Of a DNA stretch of 64,000 nt, positions 1 to 13,400 are shown one piece after another. Each line of letters starts with the position of its first letter. The stretch's first letter is position 1. This DNA is from Odiellus spinosus. Its lineage: Eukaryota > Arthropoda > Arachnida > Opiliones > Phalangiidae. A program made the position numbers and the translations under genes. The stretch spans positions 27,784,706-27,848,705 of the forward strand of contig OY987226.1 in the NCBI GenBank assembly GCA_963920705.1, written 5' to 3'. Under the pieces are notes generated by a model, which worked only from the letters and a program-made list of their open reading frames with translations, was not told the DNA's origin and did not search any database.

Positions 1-544
1 TTTCCCAAATATAGATCCACATATTTCCCAAGTATAGATTCACAAATTTCCCAAGTATAGATCCACAAATATCCCAAGTATTTATCCACAAATTTCCCAA
101 GTATGGATCCACAAATTTCCCAAGTATAAATCCACAAATTTCCCAAGTATAAATCCACAAATTTCCCAAATATAGATTCACAAATTTCCCAAGTATAGAT
201 CCAGAAATATCCCAAGTATTTATCCACAAATTTCCCAAGAATAGATCCACAAATTTCCCAAGTATAGATCCACAAATATCCCAAGTATTTATCCACAAAC
301 CTCCCAAGTATTTATCCACAAACCTCCCAAGTATAGATCCACAAATTTCAGAAGTATAAATCAACAAATTTTCCAAAAATAGATCCACAAATTTAAAAAG
401 TAAAGATAAACAAATTTCCCAAGTATAAATCCACAAATTTCCCAAAAATAAATTCACAAATTTCTCAAGTATAGATAAACAAATTTCCCAAGTATATATT
501 AACAAATGTCCCAAGTATAGATCTACAAATTTCCCAAGTATAGA

Positions 545-3500
545 TCCATAAATTTCACAAGCATATATTAACAAATTTCCCAAGTATAGGTCCACAAATT
601 TCACAAGAATAGATCCACGAATTTCCCAAGTATAGATCCACAAATTTCCCAAGTTTAGATCCACAAATTTCCCAAGTATGGATCCACAAATTACCCAAGT
701 ATAGATCCACAAATGTCCCAAGTATATATTAACAAATGTCCCAAGTATAGATCTACAAATGTCCCAAGTATAGATCTACAAATGTCCCAAGTATAGATCT
801 ACAAATTTCCCAAGTATAGATCCATAAATTTCCCAAGCATATATTAACAAATTTCCCAAGAATAGGTCCACAAATTTCCCAAGTATAGATCCACAAATAT
901 CCAAAATATTTATACACAAATTTCCCAAGTATTGATCCACAAATTTCCCAAGTATAGATCCACAAATATCCCAAATATTTATACACAAATTTCCCAAGTA
1001 TTGATCCACAAATTTCCCAAGAATAGATCCACAAGTTTGAGAAGTATTTATCCATAAATTTCCCAAGTATAGGTCCACAAATTTCACAAGTATAGATCCA
1101 CAAATTTCCCAAGTATAGATCCACAAATTTCCCAAGTATAGATCCACAAATTTCAGAAGTATTTATCCAAAAATTTCAAAAGTATAGAGCCACAAATTTC
1201 ACAATTATAGATCCACAAATATCCCAAGTATAGATCCACAAATATCCCAAGTATAGATCCACAAATATCCCAAAAGTATAGATCCACAAATTTCAAAAAA
1301 TAAATCCACAAATATCCCAAGTATTTATCAACAAATATCCCAAGAATTTATCCACATATTTCCCAAGTGTAAATCAACAAATTTCCCAAGTATAGGTACA
1401 CAAATTTTCCAAGTATAGGTCCACAAATTTTCCAAGCATAGGTCCACAAATTTCACAAGTATAGATCCACACATTTCCCAGGTATAGATCCACAAATTTC
1501 CCAAGTATAGATCCACAAATTTCCGAAGTATTTATCCAAAAATTTCAAAAGTATAGATCCACAAATATCCCAATTATAGATCCACAAATATCCCAAGCAT
1601 TTATCCACAAATTTCCCAAGTATAGAACCACAAATTTTCCAAGTATAGATCTACAAATTTCCCAAGTGTAGATCAACAAATTTCCCAAGTATAGATTCAC
1701 AAATTTCCCAAGTATAGATTCACAAATTTCGGAAGTATTTATCCAAAAATATCCCAAGTATTTATACACAAATTTCAAAAGCGTAGATCCACAAATTTCC
1801 CAAAAATAGATTCACAAATTTCTCAAGTATAGATCCACAAATGTCCCAAGTATTTATCCACAAATTTCCCAAGTATAGATCCACAAATTTCGCAAGTATT
1901 TATCCACAAATATCCAAAGTATTTATCCACAAATTTCCCAAGTATAGATCCACAAATTTCCCAAGTATAGATTTACAAATTTCCTAAGTATAGATCCACA
2001 AATTTCCCAAGTATAAATCCACAAATTTCCCAAGTATAGATCCACAAATTTCCCAAGTATAGATCCACAAATTTCCCAAGTTTAGATCCACAAATTTCCA
2101 AAGTATAGATAAACAAATTTCCCAAGTGTAGATCCACAAATTTCCCAAGTATAGATCCACAAATTTTCCAACTTTAGATCCACAAATTTCCAAAGTATAG
2201 ATCAACAAATTTCCCAAGTATAAATCCACAAATTTCCCAAGTATAAATCCACAAATTTCCCAAATATAGATCCACATATTTCCCAAGTATAGATTCACAA
2301 ATTTCAAAAGTATAGATCCACAAATATCCCAAGTATTTATCCACAAATTTCCCAAGTATGGATCCACAAATTTCCCAAGTATAGATCCACAAATTTCCCA
2401 AGTATAAATCCACAAATTTCCCAAGTATAAATCCACAGATTTCCCAAATATAGATTCAAAATTTCCCAAGTATTTATCCACAAATTTACCAAGAATAGAT
2501 CCACAAATTTCCCAAGTATAGATCCACAAATATCCCAAGTATAGATTTACAAATTTCCTAAGTATAGATCCACAAATTTCCCAAGTATGGATCCACAAAT
2601 TTCCCAAGTATGGATCCACAAATTTCCCAAGTATAGATCCACAAATTTCCCAAATAAAGATCCACAAATTTTCCAAGTATAGATCCACAAATTTCCCAAG
2701 TATAGATCCACAAATTTCCCAAGTTTAGATCCACAAATTTCCAAAGTATAGATCAACAAATTTCCCAAGTGTAGATCCACAAATTTCCCAAGTATAGATC
2801 CACAAATTTCACAAGCATATATTAACAAATTTCCCAAGTATAGGTCCACAAATTTCACAAGAATAGATCCACAAATTTCCCAAGTATAGATCCACAAATT
2901 TCCCAAGTTTAGATCCACAAATTTCCCAAGTATGGATCCACAAATTACCCAAGTATAGATCCACAAATGTCCCAAGTATATATTAACAAATGTCCCAAGT
3001 ATAGATCTACAAATGTCCCAAGTATAGATCTACAAATGTCCCAAGTATAGATATACAAATTTCCCAAGTATAGATCCATAAATTTCCCAAGCATATATTA
3101 ACAAATTTCCCAAGAATAGGTCCACAAATTTCCCAAGTATAGATCCACAAATATCCAAAATATTTATACACAAATTTCCCAAGTATTGATCCACAAATTT
3201 CCCAAGTATAGATCCACAAATATCCCAAATATTTATACACAAATTTCCCAAGTATTGATCCACAAATTTCCCAAGAATAGATCCACAAGTTTGAGAAGTA
3301 TTTATCCATAAATTTCCCAAGTATAGGTCCACAAATTTCACAAGTATAGATCCACAAATTTCCCAAGTATAGATCCACAAATTTCCCAAGTATAGATCCA
3401 CAAATTTCAGAAGTATTTATCCAAAAATTTCAAAAGTATAGAGCCACAAATTTCACAATTATAGATCCACAAATATCCCAAGTATAGATCCACAAATATC

Positions 3501-5545
3501 CCAAGTATAGATCCACAAATATCCCAAGTATAGATCCACAAATTTCAAAAAATAAATCCACAAATATCCCAAGTATTTATCAACAAATATCCCAAGAATT
3601 TATCCACATATTTCCCAAATGTAAATCAACAAATTTCCCAAGTATAGATTCACAAATTTTCCAAGTATAGGTACACAAATTTTCCAAGTATAGGTCCACA
3701 AATTTCACAAGTATAGATCCACACATTTCCCAGGTATAGATCCACAAATTTCCCAAGTATAGATCCACAAATTTCCGAAGTATTTATCCAAAAATTTCAA
3801 AAGTATAGATCCACAAATATCCCAAATATTTATACACAAATTTCCCAAGTATTGATCCACAAATTTCCCAAGAATAGATCCACAAGTTTGAGAAGTATTT
3901 ATCCATAAATTTCCCAAGTATAGGTCCACAAATTTCACAAGTATAGATCCACAAATTTCCCAAGTATAGATCCATAAATTTCCCAAGTATAGATCCACAA
4001 ATTTCAGAAGTATTTATCCAAAAATTTCAAAAGTATAGAGCCACAAATTTCACAATTATAGATCCACAAATATCCCAAGTATAGATCCACAAATATCCCA
4101 AGTATAGATCCACAAATATCCCAAGTATAGATCCACAAATTTCAAAAAATAAATCCACAAATATCCCAAGTATTTATCCACAAATATCCCAAGAATTTAT
4201 CCACATATTTCCCAAGTGTAAATCAACAAATTTCCCAAGTATAGATTCACAAATTTTCCAAGTATAGGTCCACAAATTTCACAAGTATAGATCCACACAT
4301 TTCCCAGGTATAGATCCACAAATTTCCCAAGTATAGATCCACAAATTTCCGTAGTATTTATCCAAAAATTTCAAAAGTATAGAGCCACAAATTTCCCAAT
4401 TATAGATCCACAAATATCCCAAGCATTTATCCACAAATTTCCCAAGTATAGAACCACAAATTTTCCAAGTATAGATCTACAAATTTCCCAAGTATAGATT
4501 CACAAATTTCCCAAGTATAGATTCACAAATTTCGGAAGTATTTATCCAAAAATATCCCAAGTATTTATACACAAATTTCAAAAGCGTAGATCCACAAATT
4601 TCCCAAAAATAGATTCACAAATTTCTCAAGTATAGATCCACAAATGTCCCAAGTATTTATCCACAAATTTCCCAAGTATAGATCCACAAATTTCGCAAGT
4701 ATTTATCCACAAATATCCAAAGTATTTATCCACAAATTTCCCAAGTATAGATCCACAAATTTCCCAAGTATAGATTTACAAATTTCCTAAGTATAGATCC
4801 ACAAATTTTCCAAGTATTTATCCACAAATTTCCCAAGTATGGATCCACAAATTTCCCAAGTATAAATCCACAAATTTCCCAAATAAAGATCCACAAATTT
4901 CCCAAGTATAGATCCACAAATTTCCCAAGTTTAGATCCACAAATTTCCAAAGTATAGATAAACAAATTTCCCAAGTGTAGATCCACAAATTTCCCAAGTA
5001 TAGATCCACAAATTTTCCAAGTTTAGATCCACAAATTTCCAAAGTATAGATCAACAAATTTCCCAAGTATAAATCCACAAATTTCCCAAGTATAAATCCA
5101 CAAATTTCCCAAATATAGATCCACATATTTCCCAAGTATAGATTCACAAATTTCAAAAGTATAGATCCACAAATATCCCAAGTATTTATCCACAAATTTC
5201 CCAAGTATGGATCCACAAATTTCCCAAGTATAGATCCACAAATTTCCCAAGTATAAATCCACAAATTTCCCAAGTATAAATCCACAGATTTCCCAAATAT
5301 AGATTCAAAATTTCCCAAGTATTTATCCACAAATTTACCAAGAATAGATCCACAAATTTCCCAAGTATAGATCCACAAATATCCCAAGTATAGATTTACA
5401 AATTTCCTAAGTATAGATCCACAAATTTCCCAAGTATGGATCCACAAATTTCCCAAGTATGGATCCACAAATTTCCCAAGTATAGATCTACAAATTTCCC
5501 AAGTATAAATCCACAAATTTCCCAAGTATAAATCCACAAATTTCC
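545..5545. repeat. HOR: tandem duplication of about 2.25-2.85 kb
   Basis: Bases about 545-2690 recur in order at about 2800-5545. The spacing is 2254 bp (98 x 23) near 753/3007 and 2252 bp near 1328/3580. It becomes about 2803-2849 bp further right, for example 2174-2413 against 5023-5262. The second copy contains an additional internal duplication of 597 bp (the segment near 3226 recurs near 3823), which accounts for most of the shift. One-monomer gains and losses account for the rest. Boundaries are good to about one monomer. Confidence 0.8.
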
Positions 5546-6709
5546 CAAATAAAGATCCACAAATTTTCCAAGTATAGATCCACAAATTTCCCAAGTATAG
5601 ATCCACAAATTTCCCAAGTTTAGATCCACAAATTTCCAAAGTATAGATCAACAAATTTCCCAAGTGTAGATCCACAAATTTCCCAAGTATAGATCCACAA
5701 CTTTCCCAAGTATAGATCCACAAATTTTCCAAGTTTAGATCCACAAATTTCCAAAGTATAGATCAACAAATTTCCCAAGTGTAGATCCACAAATTTCCCA
5801 AGTATAAATCCACAAATTTCCTAAATATAGATCCACATATTTCCCAAGTATAGATTCACAAATTTCAAAAGTATAGATCCACAAATATCCCAAGTATTTA
5901 TCCACAAATTTCCCAAGTATGGATCCACAAATTTCCCAAGTATGGATCCACAAATTTCCCAAGTATAGATCCACAAATTTCCCAAGTATAAATCCACAAA
6001 TTTCCCAAATATAGATCAACAAATTTCCCAAGTATAAATCCACAAATTTCCCAAGTATAAATCCACAAATTTCCCAAATATAGATCCACATATTTCCCAA
6101 GTATAGATTCACAAATTTCAAAAGTATAGATCCACAAATATCCCAAGTATTTATCCACAAATTTCCCAAGTATGGATCCACAAATTTCCCAAGTATAGAT
6201 CCACAAATTTCCCAAGTATAAATCCACAAATTTCCCAAGTATAAATCCACAGATTTCCCAAATATAGATTCAAAATTTCCCAAGTATTTATCCACAAATT
6301 TACCAAGAATAGATCCACAAATTTCCCAAGTATAGATCCACAAATATCCCAAGTATAGATTTACAAATTTCCTAAGTATAGATCCACAAATTTCCCAAGT
6401 ATGGATCCACAAATTTCCCAAGTATGGATCCACAAATTTCCCAAGTATAGATCCACAAATTTCCCAAGTATAAATCCACAAATTTCCCAAGTATAAATCC
6501 ACAAATTTCCCAAATAAAGATCCACAAATTTTCCAAGTATAGATCCACAAATTTCCCAAGTATAGATCCACAAATTTCCCAAGTTTAGATCCACAAATTT
6601 CCAAAGTATAGATCAACAAATTTCCCAAGTGTAGATCCACAAATTTCCCAAGTATAGATCCACAAATTTCCCAAGTATAGATCCACAAGTTTTCCAAGTT
6701 TAGATCCAC
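4780..6709. repeat. HOR: 965-bp tandem unit
   Basis: The variant string ending at 5744 recurs ending at 6709, a shift of 965 bp (42 x 23 minus 1). The match runs for roughly 0.7 kb (about 5054-5744 against 6019-6709) and then diverges leftward. The same pair appears again ending at 13769 and 14734, so the unit was copied as part of a larger block. Confidence 0.75.
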
Positions 6710-9700
6710 AAATTTCCAAAGTATAGATCAACAAATTTCCCAAGTGTAGATCCACAAATTTCCCAAGTATAAATCCACAAATTTCCTAAATATAGATCCA
6801 CATATTTCCCAAGTATAGATTCACAAATTTCAAAAGTATAGATCCACAAATATCCCAAGTATTTATCCACAAATTTCCCAAGTATGGATCCACAAATTTC
6901 CCAAGTATGGATCCACAAATTTCCCAAGTATAGATCCACAAATTTCCCAAGTATAAATCCACAAATTTCCCAAATATAGATCCACAAATTTCCCAAGTAT
7001 AGATCCAGAAATATCCAAGTATTTATCCACAAATTTACCAAGAATAGATCCACAAATTTCCCAAGTATAGATCCACAAATATCCCAAGTAATTATCCACA
7101 AACCTCCCAAGTATTTATCCACAAACCTCCCAAGTATAGATCCACAAATTTCAGAAGTATAAATCAACAAATTTTCCAAAAATAGATCCACAAATTTAAA
7201 AAGTAAAGATAAACAAATTTCCCAAGTATAAATCCACAAATTTCCCAAAAATAAATTCACAAATTTCTCAAGTATAGATCCACAAATTTCCCAAGTATAT
7301 ATTAACAAATGCCCCAAGTATAGATCTACAAATTTCCCAAGTATAGATCCATAAATTTCACAAGCATATATTAACAAATTTCCCAAGTTTAGGTCCACAA
7401 ATTTCACAAGAATAGATCCACAAATTTCCCAAGTATAGATCCACAAATTTCCCAAGTATAGATCCACAAATTTCCCAAGTTTAGATCGACAAATTTCCCA
7501 AGTATGGATCCACAAATTACCCAAGTATAGATCTACAAATGTCCCAAGTATAGATCTACAAATGTCCCAAGTATAGATCTACAAATTTCCCAAGTATAGA
7601 TCTACAAATTTCCCAAGTATAGATCCATAAATTTCCCAAGCATATATTAACAAATTTCCCAAGAATAGGTCCACAAATTTCCCAAGTATTTATCCACAAA
7701 TATCCCAAGTATTTATCCACAAATTTCCCAAGTATAGATCCACAAACATCCCAAGTATTTATCCACAAATTTCCCAAGTATAGATGTACAAATTTTTCAA
7801 GTATAGATCCACAAATTTCCCAAGTATAGATCCTCAAATTTCCCAAGTATAGATCCACAAATTTCCCAAGTATAAATCCACAAATTTCCCAAGTATAAAT
7901 CCACAGATTTCCCAAATATAGATTCAAAATTTCCCAAGTATTTATCCACAAATTTACCAAGAATAGATCCACAAATTTCCCAAGTATAGATCCACAAATA
8001 TCCCAAGTATAGATTTACAAATTTCCTAAGTATAGATCCACAAATTTCCCAAGTATGGATCCACAAATTTCCCAAGTATGGATCCACAAATTTCCCAAGT
8101 ATAGATCTACAAATTTCCCAAGTATAAATCCACAAATTTCCCAAGTATAAATCCACAAATTTCCCAAATAAAGATCCACAAATTTTCCAAGTATAGATCC
8201 ACAAATTTCCCAAGTATAGATCCACAAATTTCCCAAGTATAGATCCACAAATTTCCCAAGTTTAGATCCACAAATTTCCAAAGTATAGATCAACAAATTT
8301 CCCAAGTGTAGATCCACAAATTTCCCAAGTATAAATCCACAAATTTCCTAAATATAGATCCACATATTTCCCAAGTATAGATTCACAAATTTCAAAAGTA
8401 TAGATCCACAAATATCCCAAGTATTTATCCACAAATTTCCCAAGTATGGATCCACAAATTTCCCAAGTATGGATCCACAAATTTCCCAAGTATAGATCCA
8501 CAAATTTCCCAAGTATAAATCCACAAATTTCCCAAATATAGATCAACAAATTTCCCAAGTATAAATCCACAAATTTCCCAAGTATAAATCCACAAATTTC
8601 CCAAATATAGATCCACATATTTCCCAAGTATAGATTCACAAATTTCAAAAGTATAGATCCACAAATATCCCAAGTATTTATCCACAAATTTCCCAAGTAT
8701 GGATCCACAAATTTCCCAAGTATAGATCCACAAATTTCCCAAGTATAAATCCACAAATTTCCCAAGTATAAATCCACAGATTTCCCAAATATAGATTCAA
8801 AATTTCCCAAGTATTTATCCACAAATTTACCAAGAATAGATCCACAAATTTCCCAAGTATAGATCCACAAATATCCCAAGTATAGATTTACAAATTTCCT
8901 AAGTATAGATCCACAAATTTCCCAAGTATGGATCCACAAATTTCCCAAGTATGGATCCACAAATTTCCCAAGTATAGATCCACAAATTTCCCAAGTATAA
9001 ATCCACAAATTTCCCAAGTATAAATCCACAAATTTCCCAAATAAAGATCCACAAATTTTCCAAGTATAGATCCACAAATTTCCCAAGTATAGATCCACAA
9101 ATTTCCCAAGTTTAGATCCACAAATTTCCAAAGTATAGATCAACAAATTTCCCAAGTGTAGATCCACAAATTTCCCAAGTATAGATCCACAAATTTCCCA
9201 AGTATAGATCCACAAGTTTTCCAAGTTTAGATCCACAAATTTCCAAAGTATAGATCAACAAATTTCCCAAGTGTAGATCCACAAATTTCCCAAGTATAAA
9301 TCCACAAATTTCCTAAATATAGATCCACATATTTCCCAAGTATAGATTCACAAATTTCAAAAGTATAGATCCACAAATATCCCAAGTATTTATCCACAAA
9401 TTTCCCAAGTATGGATCCACAAATTTCCCAAGTATGGATCCACAAATTTCCCAAGTATAGATCCACAAATTTCCCAAGTATAAATCCACAAATTTCCCAA
9501 ATATAGATCCACAAATTTCCCAAGTATAGATCCAGAAATATCCAAGTATTTATCCACAAATTTACCAAGAATAGATCCACAAATTTCCCAAGTATAGATC
9601 CACAAATATCCCAAGTAATTATCCACAAACCTCCCAAGTATTTATCCACAAACCTCCCAAGTATAGATCCACAAATTTCAGAAGTATAAATCAACAAATT

Positions 9701-10400
9701 TTCCAAAAATAGATCCACAAATTTAAAAAGTAAAGATAAACAAATTTCCCAAGTATAAATCCACAAATTTCCCAAAAATAAATTCACAAATTTCTCAAGT
9801 ATAGATCCACAAATTTCCCAAGTATATATTAACAAATGCCCCAAGTATAGATCTACAAATTTCCCAAGTATAGATCCATAAATTTCACAAGCATATATTA
9901 ACAAATTTCCCAAGTTTAGGTCCACAAATTTCACAAGAATAGATCCACAAATTTCCCAAGTATAGATCCACAAATTTCCCAAGTATAGATCCACAAATTT
10001 CCCAAGTTTAGATCGACAAATTTCCCAAGTATGGATCCACAAATTACCCAAGTATAGATCTACAAATGTCCCAAGTATAGATCTACAAATGTCCCAAGTA
10101 TAGATCTACAAATTTCCCAAGTATAGATCTACAAATTTCCCAAGTATAGATCCATAAATTTCCCAAGCATATATTAACAAATTTCCCAAGAATAGGTCCA
10201 CAAATTTCCCAAGTATTTATCCACAAATATCCCAAGTATTTATCCACAAATTTCCCAAGTATAGATCCACAAACATCCCAAGTATTTATCCACAAATTTC
10301 CCAAGTATAGATGTACAAATTTTTCAAGTATAGATCCACAAATTTCCCAAGTATAGATCCTCAAATTTCCCAAGTATAGATCCACAAATTTCCCAAGAAT
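5735..10400. repeat. HOR: 2.1-kb block repeated at 2,527-bp spacing
   Basis: Bases about 5735-7870 reappear at about 8262-10397 (shift 2527 bp, 110 x 23 minus 3), and again at about 13760-15895 (shift 5498 bp from the second copy). Conceptual translations of matching stretches are the same across the three copies, for example 5735-6709, 8262-9236 and 13760-14734. The copies are therefore recent or homogenised. Divergence begins near 10395. Confidence 0.8.
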
Positions 10401-13400
10401 AAATCCACAAATTTCCCAAGTATAGATCCACAAATTTCCCAAGTATAGATCCACAAATTTCCCAAGTATAGATCAACAAATTTCCCAAGTATAGTTTCAC
10501 AAACTTCCCACGTAAAGATCAACAAATTTCCCAAGTATAAATCCACAAATTTCCCAGAAATAGATACACAAATTTCCCAAGTATGGATCCACAAATTTCC
10601 CAAGTATAGATACACAAATTTCCCAAGTATAAATCAACAAATTTCCCAAGTAAAAATCCACAAATTTCCTCAATATAGATCCACAAATTTCCCAACTGTA
10701 GATCAACAAATTTCCCAAGTAGAGATCCACAAATTTCCCAAGTATAGATCCACAAATATCACAAGTATTTATCCACAAATTTCCCAAGTGTAGATTCTCA
10801 AATTTCCTGAGTATTGATCCACAAATTTCCCAAGTATAGATTCACAAAGTTCAGAAGCATTTATCCAAAAATTTCAAAAGTATAAATCCACAAATTTCCC
10901 AAAAATAAATTCACAAATTTCTCAAGTATAGATCCACAAATTTCCCAAGTATATATTAACAAATGTCCCAAGTATAGATCTACAAATTTCTCAAGTATAG
11001 GTCCACAAATTTCAATAGAATAGATCTACAAATTTCCCAAGTTCCCGAGTATAGGTCCACAAATTTCACAAGAATAGATCCACAAATTTCACAAGAATAG
11101 ATCCACAAATTTCCCAAGTATAGATCCACAAATTTCCCAAGTTTAGATCCACAAATTTCCCAAGTATAGATCCACAAATTTCCCAAGTATAGATCCACAA
11201 ATGTCCCAAGTATTTATCTACAAATGTCCCAAGTATAGATCTACAAATGTCCCAAGTATAGATCTACAAATTTCCCAAGCATATATTAACAAATTTCCCA
11301 AGAATAGGTCCACAAATTTCCCAGGTATTTATCCACAAATATCCCAAGTATTTATCCACAAATTTCCCAAGTATAGATCCACAAATTTTTCAAGTATAGA
11401 TCCACAAATTTCCCAAGTATAGATCCACAAATTTCCCAAGTATAGATCCACAAATTTCCCAAGAATAGATCCACAAATTTCCAAGTGTAGATCCACAAAT
11501 TTCCCAAGTATAGATCCACAAATGTCCCAAGTATATATTAACAAATGTCCCAAGTATAGATCTACAAATGTCCCAAGTATAGATCTACAAATGTCCCAAG
11601 TATAGATCTACAAATGTCCCAAGTATAGATCTACAAATTTCCCAAGTATAGATCCATAAATTTCCCAAGCATATATTAACAAATTTCCCAAGAATAGGTC
11701 CACAAATTTCCCAAGTATTTATCCACAAATATCCCAAGTATAGATACACAAATTTCCCAAGTATAAATCAACAAATTTCCCAAGTATAAATCCACAAATT
11801 TCCCAAGTGTAGATCAACAAATTTCCCAATATAGATCCATAAATTTCACAAGCATATATTAACAAATTTCCCAAGTATAGGTCCACAAATTTCACAAGAA
11901 TAGATCCACAAATTTCCCAAGTATAGATCCACAAATTTCCCAAGTATAGATGCACAAATTTCCCAAGTTTAGATCCACAAATTTCCCAAGTATAGATCCA
12001 CAAATTTCCCAAGTATAGATCCACAAATGTCCCAAGTATATATCTACAAATGTCCCAAGTATAGATCTACAAATGTCCCAAGTATAGATCTACAAATTTC
12101 CCAAGTATAGATCCATAAATTTCCCAAGCATATATTAACAAATCTCCCAAGAAAAGGTCCACAAATTTCCCAAGTATTTATCCACAAATATCCCAAGTAT
12201 TTATCCACAAATTTCCCAAGTATAGATCCACAAATTTCCCAAGTATAGATCCACAAATTTCCCAAGTATAGATCCACAAACATCCCAAGTATTTATCCAC
12301 AAATTTCCCAAGTATAGATCCACAAATTTTTCAAGTATAGATCCACAAATTTCCCAAGTATAGATCCACAAATTTCCCAAGTATAGATCCACAAATTTCC
12401 CAAGAATAGATCCACAAATTTCCAAGTGTAGATCCACAAATTTCCCAAGTATAGATCCACAAATGTCCCAAGTATATATTAACAAATGTCCCAAGTATAG
12501 ATCTACAAATGTCCCAAGTATAGATCTACAAATGTCCCAAGTATAGATCTACAAATTTCCCAAGTATAGATCCATAAATTTCCCAAGCATATATTAAAAA
12601 ATTTCCCAAGAATAGGTCCACAAATTTCCCAAGTATTTATCCACAAATATCCCAAGTATAGATACACAAATTTCCCAAGTATAAATCAACAAATTTCCCA
12701 AGTATAAATCCACAAATTTCCCAAGTGTAGATCAACAAATTTCCCAATATAGATCCATAAATTTCACAAGCATATATTAACAAATTTCCCAAGTATAGGT
12801 CCACAAATTTCACAAGAATAGATCCACAAATTTCCCAAGTATAGATCCACAAATTTCCCAAGTATAGATCCACAAATTTCCCAAGTTTAGATCCACAAAT
12901 TTCCCAAGTATAGATCCACAAATTTCCCAAGTATAGATCCACAAATGTCCCAAGTATATATCTACAAATGTCCCAAGTATAGATCTACAAATTTCCCAAG
13001 TATAGATCTACAAATTTCCCAAGTATAGATCCATAAATTTCCCAAGCATATATTAACAAATTTCCCAAGAATAGGTCCACAAATTTCCCAAGTATTTATC
13101 CACAAATATCCCAAGTATTTATCCACAAATTTCCCAAGTATAGATCCACAAACATCCCAAGTATTTATCCACAAATTTCCCAAGTATAGATGTACAAATT
13201 TTTCAAGTATAGATCCACAAATTTCCCAAGTATAGATCCTCAAATTTCCCAAGTATAGATCCACAAATTTCCCAAGTATAAATCCACAAATTTCCCAAGT
13301 ATAAATCCACAGATTTCCCAAATATAGATTCAAAATTTCCCAAGTATTTATCCACAAATTTACCAAGAATAGATCCACAAATTTCCCAAGTATAGATCCA

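Noticed and set aside
280..300. Perfect DnaA-box sequence TTATCCACA, recurring hundreds of times and suggesting a bacterial replication origin
   Set aside because: It is produced by the common monomer variant GTATTTATCCACAAAT. There is no dnaA, dnaN or AT-rich unwinding element, and the context is a eukaryotic satellite with a Ty3/gypsy element.
11201..11422. Plus-strand short ORFs (also at 16676, 22578, 30988, 56603, 63062 and 63743)
   Set aside because: They arise where variant monomers lack the TAG of TATAGATCC. They have the same repeat composition and no independent coding signal.
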